Origin: Candidatus Ancillula kalotermitis
GTDB lineage: Bacteria > Actinomycetota > Actinomycetes > Actinomycetales > Bifidobacteriaceae
Assembly: GCA_031273495.1 (NCBI GenBank)
Contig: JAISRT010000020.1
Location: 1-41,581, forward strand
Length of the DNA: 41,581 nt
Direction of reading: 5' to 3'
Shown: in pieces, positions 36,817 through 41,581 of the stretch
How positions within the stretch are numbered: the first letter of the stretch is position 1
Layout of the letters: each line of letters opens with the position of its first letter
Notes under the pieces: generated by a model
Told to the model about the DNA's origin: nothing
Databases searched by the model: none
Seen by the model: only the letters and a program-made list of their open reading frames with translations
Translations under genes and position numbers: made by a program

Positions 36817-37362
36817 ATTCGACTTGGAAACGGCGTAGATTTGGTCAACATTGGCAGTTTTGCCGACGTGTTGACTTCGGATGCTGGCGCCTGGAAGAGG
36901 ATGGTGTTCACTGGGAACGAGTTGCGCGACGCGTTGACAAGGCCGTCAGAATTTGAGACACTGGCAGGGAAGTGGGCAGCGAAAGAGGCGTTTGTCAAGG
37001 CGTGGTCAAGCTTCGAGATTGGAGTGCCACCCAAAATCCCCGACAACCTCTGGAGCGAGATTGAGATTCTCCGAGATGTGTATTCTAGACCGCTAATCAG
37101 GTTAACTGGCAGGACAAAACGTGCCTTCGAAGAGGAGCACCCCAACGCCACCATCACGCTATCGATTTCACACGACTCCGCCCCCCACGACACTCCGCAC
37201 GCAGCGCACCCACTAGCGCAACAGTCCGCACCCCACGCCTCGCAGTCCACGCCTTCCGCAAGCTGCGTGTCCAACATTACTGCGCCGTCAGTGCCGCCAG
37301 TGACAGTCCCTGAAGGCTATGCAATCGCACAAGTCATCATCATTCACCCCCATTCACTCTAA
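36817..37362 (+). CDS. acpS: Holo-[acyl-carrier-protein] synthase
   Basis: GNGVDLVNIGSF (metal-binding Asp), AGKWAAKEAFVKAW, ITLSISHD, YAIAQVIII. Only ATT 36817 or ATA retains the GVDLV motif; the ORF-track TTG start (36841) loses it. Confidence 0.87.
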   Translation: MRLGNGVDLVNIGSFADVLTSDAGAWKRMVFTGNELRDALTRPSEFETLAGKWAAKEAFVKAWSSFEIGVPPKIPDNLWSEIEILRDVYSRPLIRLTGRTKRAFEEEHPNATITLSISHDSAPHDTPHAAHPLAQQSAPHASQSTPSASCVSNITAPSVPPVTVPEGYAIAQVIIIHPHSL

Positions 37363-39571
37363 GGACATCGAGGCACCATGCGAACTCAAACGCCGTCTGT
37401 TTCCAGGAGTTGTAGCGCCCCGAAACCCCACCGTGCCCGGCTTCCATTTCGCACTTGAGCAATGCGTCATACCCGTTTTCCTGCAACTTCGCCACCCATT
37501 TTGCAGGCTCAACGTAAAGCACCCGTGTGTCGTTCAGAGAAGTAGTCGCTAAAATTCGCACCCCGCGCTTCTCATTCACGCATTTTTCAACCCCTGTAGT
37601 TCGTGTGTCCAAAGGGGCAATGTTTTCATACGGCGAGTAACTCTTCATATATTCGTAAACATCGCGGTCCTCAACTGGGTTTCCCCATTCCTCCCACTCA
37701 GGGATTGTCAGTGGCAGTTCTGGCTTTAATATACTCGTCAAGGGGTCCACAAACGGCACGTCGGCTTCAACCCCAGCGTAAAGCTCAGGCGCAAGGTTCA
37801 AAGCAGCGCCGACTAATAGGCCACCAGCACTACCGCCATTCGCAATGAGCCTGTCTGGTGCGGCAACCCCACTTTCGATCAGCCACTTCGAGCAGGCCAC
37901 GAAATCAGTGAAACTGTTACGCTTCTTGAGCAATTTCCCGTCAAGATACCACTTCCGACCCTTCTCCGACCCACCTCGAACATGCGCAACTGCGAAAACC
38001 ACACCCCGATCAAGCAATGACAACCGTGGCACAGAAAAGTAGGGATCAAGCGAAATGCCATAACTACCATAGCCGTAAATTATCGTCGGGCGGGCAATCA
38101 CACCCAAATCATCATCACATTTTGCGCCCTGCACATTTTCATGTTTCTTGTACACAATCGACATCGGAATCTTCTCGCCGTCTTCCGCCTCGACCCACAC
38201 ACGCTTTTCGCAGTATTCCGCCTGATTAAACACTGTTCCGTCCGCTAGTGCTAGAACTTCGTGCTCATCAATCAACTTCTGCTCAGCGTTCCTGACGTCA
38301 AGTGCCAGCAACTTTGATGGAGAGGTGTACGAAACGTAGGACCAACACACAATAGGCGACTTGAAGTCCGTTGCACTTGCCCCAACTGAATAGATCTCAA
38401 GTCCCTCAGGGCGTATTTCGGATGCCCGTCGCATTGCTTTGACCTTATCGTCGAGAAAGTCCTGCATTTTGAGCAAATACACCCTGTTTAGCGTGTCTTT
38501 CCGCGCGGAAACTAGTAGGAAGTCCTGATAATACGACACCCCGTTGATTTTACCCCATTCCACCGAGCTAGCGAACCTACCGAGTTTCTTGCCCAACTTC
38601 GCTGAGTTTGAGTCTTGTGAATTAGCACTTTCTGCACGAATTTCCAGCTCATATAGGTCAATGTCAAAGTCGTCGGAGTCGCGATTGTGCACCAAAAACG
38701 CTAAGTTCTGGTCAGTCAGTAGCACGATTTCTGCTTCAACATCCTTTTCCCGGGGCAGTATGCATTCGAACACACCACTCGGATTGTTGGCGTCAAGTAT
38801 CCAGATTTCGTCACTCGTTTTTGACGTCGACTCCAAATATAACCACCGTTTGTCCCTAGAAATGTCAGCCCCGACGTTAAACCTCTCGTCGTCTTCCTGA
38901 AAAACTAGCACATCCGCCTCGACTTCAGTCCCAATCTCGTGCCGCCAGACCTGAAAACTCCTCCAGGTATCGTCAAGTCTAGTGTAAAATACATACCGAC
39001 CGCTGACGTCAAAAGTTGCACCTGCCGCAGTGTCGAGTATTACATCATTTAGGTCCTCACTAGTGTTCAAATCACGAATATGTAGCTCGTATCGCTCGTT
39101 CCCCTCAACATCAAATGCGTAGAGCATAAATGCACCGTCTTCGGTAATGTCAGAGCTACCGAGGCTGTAGAACTCCGCGCTGAGCTTCTTCACTTCAACA
39201 TTTGGGTCAAAAATCACTTCAAACTCATCCTCGCGCAGAGTGTCCGACTTTCTAGGCATCCAGTCGTCCTCATTTACAACCGGGAAACGGCAAGTTAGCG
39301 CGTAGTTTAGGCCTTCAACAGTCTGCGAAAAGTACCAGAAATCGCCTACCCGTGCCGCGACCGACATATCAGTTTCCTTGGTCCGCGCCTTAATCTCAGC
39401 AAAAATCTGTTCCTGGAGCTCATTAGTGTGTGCAGTTCTCTTCTCAGTCTCCGAGTTCTGACTGTTCAGGAATTCCAACACATCTACATCATCCTTCGCG
39501 CGCATCCACTCATACTCGTCAATGAAAACATCGCCGTGGAATATACGCTCAGTTGCGACCTTCTTCACCAT
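37340..39571 (-). CDS. ptrB: S9 prolyl oligopeptidase family protein (oligopeptidase B)
   Basis: YGSYGISLDPYFSVPRLSLLDRGVVFAVAHVRGGSEKGRKWYLDGKLLKKRNSFTDF, ANGGSAGGLLVGAALN, EAGHGGVSGRY. Confidence 0.94.
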   Translation of the reverse strand: MVKKVATERIFHGDVFIDEYEWMRAKDDVDVLEFLNSQNSETEKRTAHTNELQEQIFAEIKARTKETDMSVAARVGDFWYFSQTVEGLNYALTCRFPVVNEDDWMPRKSDTLREDEFEVIFDPNVEVKKLSAEFYSLGSSDITEDGAFMLYAFDVEGNERYELHIRDLNTSEDLNDVILDTAAGATFDVSGRYVFYTRLDDTWRSFQVWRHEIGTEVEADVLVFQEDDERFNVGADISRDKRWLYLESTSKTSDEIWILDANNPSGVFECILPREKDVEAEIVLLTDQNLAFLVHNRDSDDFDIDLYELEIRAESANSQDSNSAKLGKKLGRFASSVEWGKINGVSYYQDFLLVSARKDTLNRVYLLKMQDFLDDKVKAMRRASEIRPEGLEIYSVGASATDFKSPIVCWSYVSYTSPSKLLALDVRNAEQKLIDEHEVLALADGTVFNQAEYCEKRVWVEAEDGEKIPMSIVYKKHENVQGAKCDDDLGVIARPTIIYGYGSYGISLDPYFSVPRLSLLDRGVVFAVAHVRGGSEKGRKWYLDGKLLKKRNSFTDFVACSKWLIESGVAAPDRLIANGGSAGGLLVGAALNLAPELYAGVEADVPFVDPLTSILKPELPLTIPEWEEWGNPVEDRDVYEYMKSYSPYENIAPLDTRTTGVEKCVNEKRGVRILATTSLNDTRVLYVEPAKWVAKLQENGYDALLKCEMEAGHGGVSGRYNSWKQTAFEFAWCLDVLRVNGGE

Positions 39572-41484
39572 ATATCCACTCTTTCTTCAGGTGCAACATA
39601 CATCCCATCGCCTGGCTTGACGTCGAATGCCACCTGAAATGCATCAAGGTTACGCACAGTGTTCGCTCGAAACTCAGCAGGGGAGTGCGGGTCTATGGCA
39701 AGTAATGTGGTAGCGAACTCGTCAGTCGCCTTATTCCGCCAGAGCAGTGCGAACGCCTCGAAGAACTTCTGCACGCTAAATCGGTCTGCAAGGAGTAGTT
39801 CATCAATTGTTTCGAAGCCACGTGCTATACTATAGGAAAGCAATGCGATTTTCAGTCCTGCGAGGTCTCCCACGTTCTCGCCAGTAGTCAATTTGCCGTT
39901 GACATGTGCATCAGGATTACCTTCAAGTTGGAGTGGGACAAATTTATCAAACTGTGCATTGAGTTTATCTGTGAGTGCGTTAAATTTCGCTTTGTCCTCT
40001 TCGAGCCACCAGTTCTCAAGTTCACCATCTCCGCCGTATTCTGAGCCTTGATCGTCAAAACCGTGCCCAATCTCGTGCCCAATAACTGCACCAATTCCGC
40101 CGTAATTTTCCACTTCTGGGCGGTTCGGGTCAAAGAAGGGGGGCTGAAGAATCGCCGCTGGGAAGACTATCACATTTTCTGGTGGGTTATAATACGCGTT
40201 CACAGTCTGTGGTGTCATATGCCAGAGCAGTTTGTCCACTGGCTGCCCGATTTTCTTGCACTTTTCCGAATAGTTGAATCTGAGGTAGCTGAGCATATTT
40301 TCCCAGAGTGCGTCCTGAAACTGCAGGTCGGAGTAGTCATGCCAGTGCTTTGGAAGCCCAATTTCATAGGTGAACTTACTCAACTTGACTAGCGCCTTCT
40401 CCTTCGTTTTACTTGACAGCCACTTCGCCTCGCCAATACTCTTTCGATACGCCTTAATCAGATTTTCTACAAGGTTCTCCATTTGTTCACGCGCTTCTGG
40501 TGGGAAGTATTTCTCGACATACACTTGCCCAATTTCGTCACCGCAGAATGAATTGACAAGCGAGACACCCTTTTTCCAGCGCGGCGGCTCAGTTTGCATA
40601 CCCGAAAAGATGCGTGTGTATTCAAATTTGAGCGCTTCTGCCTTTTCCGTCAAAACATTTGCAAACGCCTCTACTAAATGACACTTTGCCCAGTTCTTCC
40701 ACTCAAGAAAATGTTCAGCATTCCATAGTGTTTGCATATTTTCGAAAAAGTCTACTTGGTTAATGTCAACAACAGTGTCACCGTCCACTTCGGTATACAA
40801 CTCATCTAAATGGAAATCGGCAAGCAGACTGCAGGCTTGCGAAAATAGCATCGGGTTATGGGTTTCCTGCACAATTCGGCACCTCGCGGCATCCCAATGT
40901 AACTTGGCAATCGCGGACTCAAACTTGAACACTTTCGCCGCGTCCGCACTCAGGACTGTCCCAGTGCAGATGTAGTCAACTAGATTCTGCAGTTTCGTAG
41001 TCGCTAACTCACGTAGTTCTTGATACTGCGGCTCACGATAATACGACTCGTCTGGCAAGCTCAACCCCCCTTGCGCAAAGTGCAAAGTGTTAAAGTCTGG
41101 GTTGTCGAGGTCGTTGTAGACATCAGCCCGCAAGGGTAGGAGCCCGAAAGTGCTATAGTTCTTCACTAGCCAATCGTTCAAGTCACCCCAGCTCGCGAGA
41201 TTCTCCACTTCTGCGAGCAGTTCAACTAGCGGTGCAACTCCTCGTGTTTCAATGGCATCGACATCCATATAGCTTGAATACAGCCGAAAACTCAGTGGTA
41301 TTGACCCTTGGGACCCACTATCCTCAAGCAACTCGCGCTGCACTTTTAATGACTCCTCGGCAAGTATGTCGAAACTTCCCCAACGAGGCTTATCGCTCGG
41401 GATTGTCGTATTCTCCAGCCACTCGCCATTTACCGCACGGAACAAATCATCTTGCGGACGCACTTTTTCTACATATTCACTCAT
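39565..41484 (-). CDS. pepO: M13-family metalloendopeptidase (PepO-like)
   Basis: DDLFRAVNGEWLE, NAYYNPPENVIVFPAAILQPPFFDP, GAVIGHEIGHGFDDQGSEYGGDG, ENVGDLAGLKIAL. TATACT 6 nt before the ATG. Confidence 0.95.
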   Translation of the reverse strand: MSEYVEKVRPQDDLFRAVNGEWLENTTIPSDKPRWGSFDILAEESLKVQRELLEDSGSQGSIPLSFRLYSSYMDVDAIETRGVAPLVELLAEVENLASWGDLNDWLVKNYSTFGLLPLRADVYNDLDNPDFNTLHFAQGGLSLPDESYYREPQYQELRELATTKLQNLVDYICTGTVLSADAAKVFKFESAIAKLHWDAARCRIVQETHNPMLFSQACSLLADFHLDELYTEVDGDTVVDINQVDFFENMQTLWNAEHFLEWKNWAKCHLVEAFANVLTEKAEALKFEYTRIFSGMQTEPPRWKKGVSLVNSFCGDEIGQVYVEKYFPPEAREQMENLVENLIKAYRKSIGEAKWLSSKTKEKALVKLSKFTYEIGLPKHWHDYSDLQFQDALWENMLSYLRFNYSEKCKKIGQPVDKLLWHMTPQTVNAYYNPPENVIVFPAAILQPPFFDPNRPEVENYGGIGAVIGHEIGHGFDDQGSEYGGDGELENWWLEEDKAKFNALTDKLNAQFDKFVPLQLEGNPDAHVNGKLTTGENVGDLAGLKIALLSYSIARGFETIDELLLADRFSVQKFFEAFALLWRNKATDEFATTLLAIDPHSPAEFRANTVRNLDAFQVAFDVKPGDGMYVAPEERVDIW

Positions 41485-41544
41485 ATTTCAAGTATACTGC
41501 GCTAGTATGTCAAATTGGCAACGATATTGATGCACCCGCGCCTA

Positions 41545-41581
41545 TTGTCACCCACCTTGTCATCCTTGTGGTGTCCGTCCC
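41545..41581. repeat. REP-like palindromic repeat (copy D, cut by window end)
   Basis: tgtcacccaccttgtcatccttgtggtgtccgtccc. Confidence 0.55.

Overview
This looks like a chromosomal segment from a reduced, moderate-GC actinobacterium. That assignment rests on the Obg C-terminus, the RlmN N-terminus, the 41-aa protein coupled to ruvB, and the EccC-like ATPase. Housekeeping genes: ruvB, rsmB, rpmB, purC, rpiB, rlmN, grpE plus a short dnaJ, dinG-like, tRNA-Lys(CTT), hisI, obg, rpmA, rplU, acpS, ptrB, pepO. Surface/secretion genes: a YhgE/Pip (EsaA-like) protein, an EccC/EssC-type FtsK ATPase, a GT2, two acyltransferase-3 proteins, several polytopic membrane proteins (one DUF2142-like), and two SGNH hydrolases, one with ChW-like repeats. 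The most unusual signals are: (1) a recurring TGC-TA(T/C/A)ACT -10-like box exactly 6 nt upstream of the first codon, suggesting leaderless transcripts, which in several genes (acpS, rlmN, GT2, acyltransferase) places ATT/ATA/ATC in frame at the start position; (2) a five-gene, overlapping acyltransferase/SGNH/GT-C-like/DUF2142/ChW-SGNH operon; (3) a palindromic REP-like repeat family ('gtcatccttgggcttgtcccgaggatc'); (4) tRNA-Lys fragments scattered next to the intact tRNA, including a 12-nt antisense to its own D-arm; (5) a promoter duplicated verbatim in front of a membrane protein gene and purC. All family calls are from reading motifs by eye. No database search was run.
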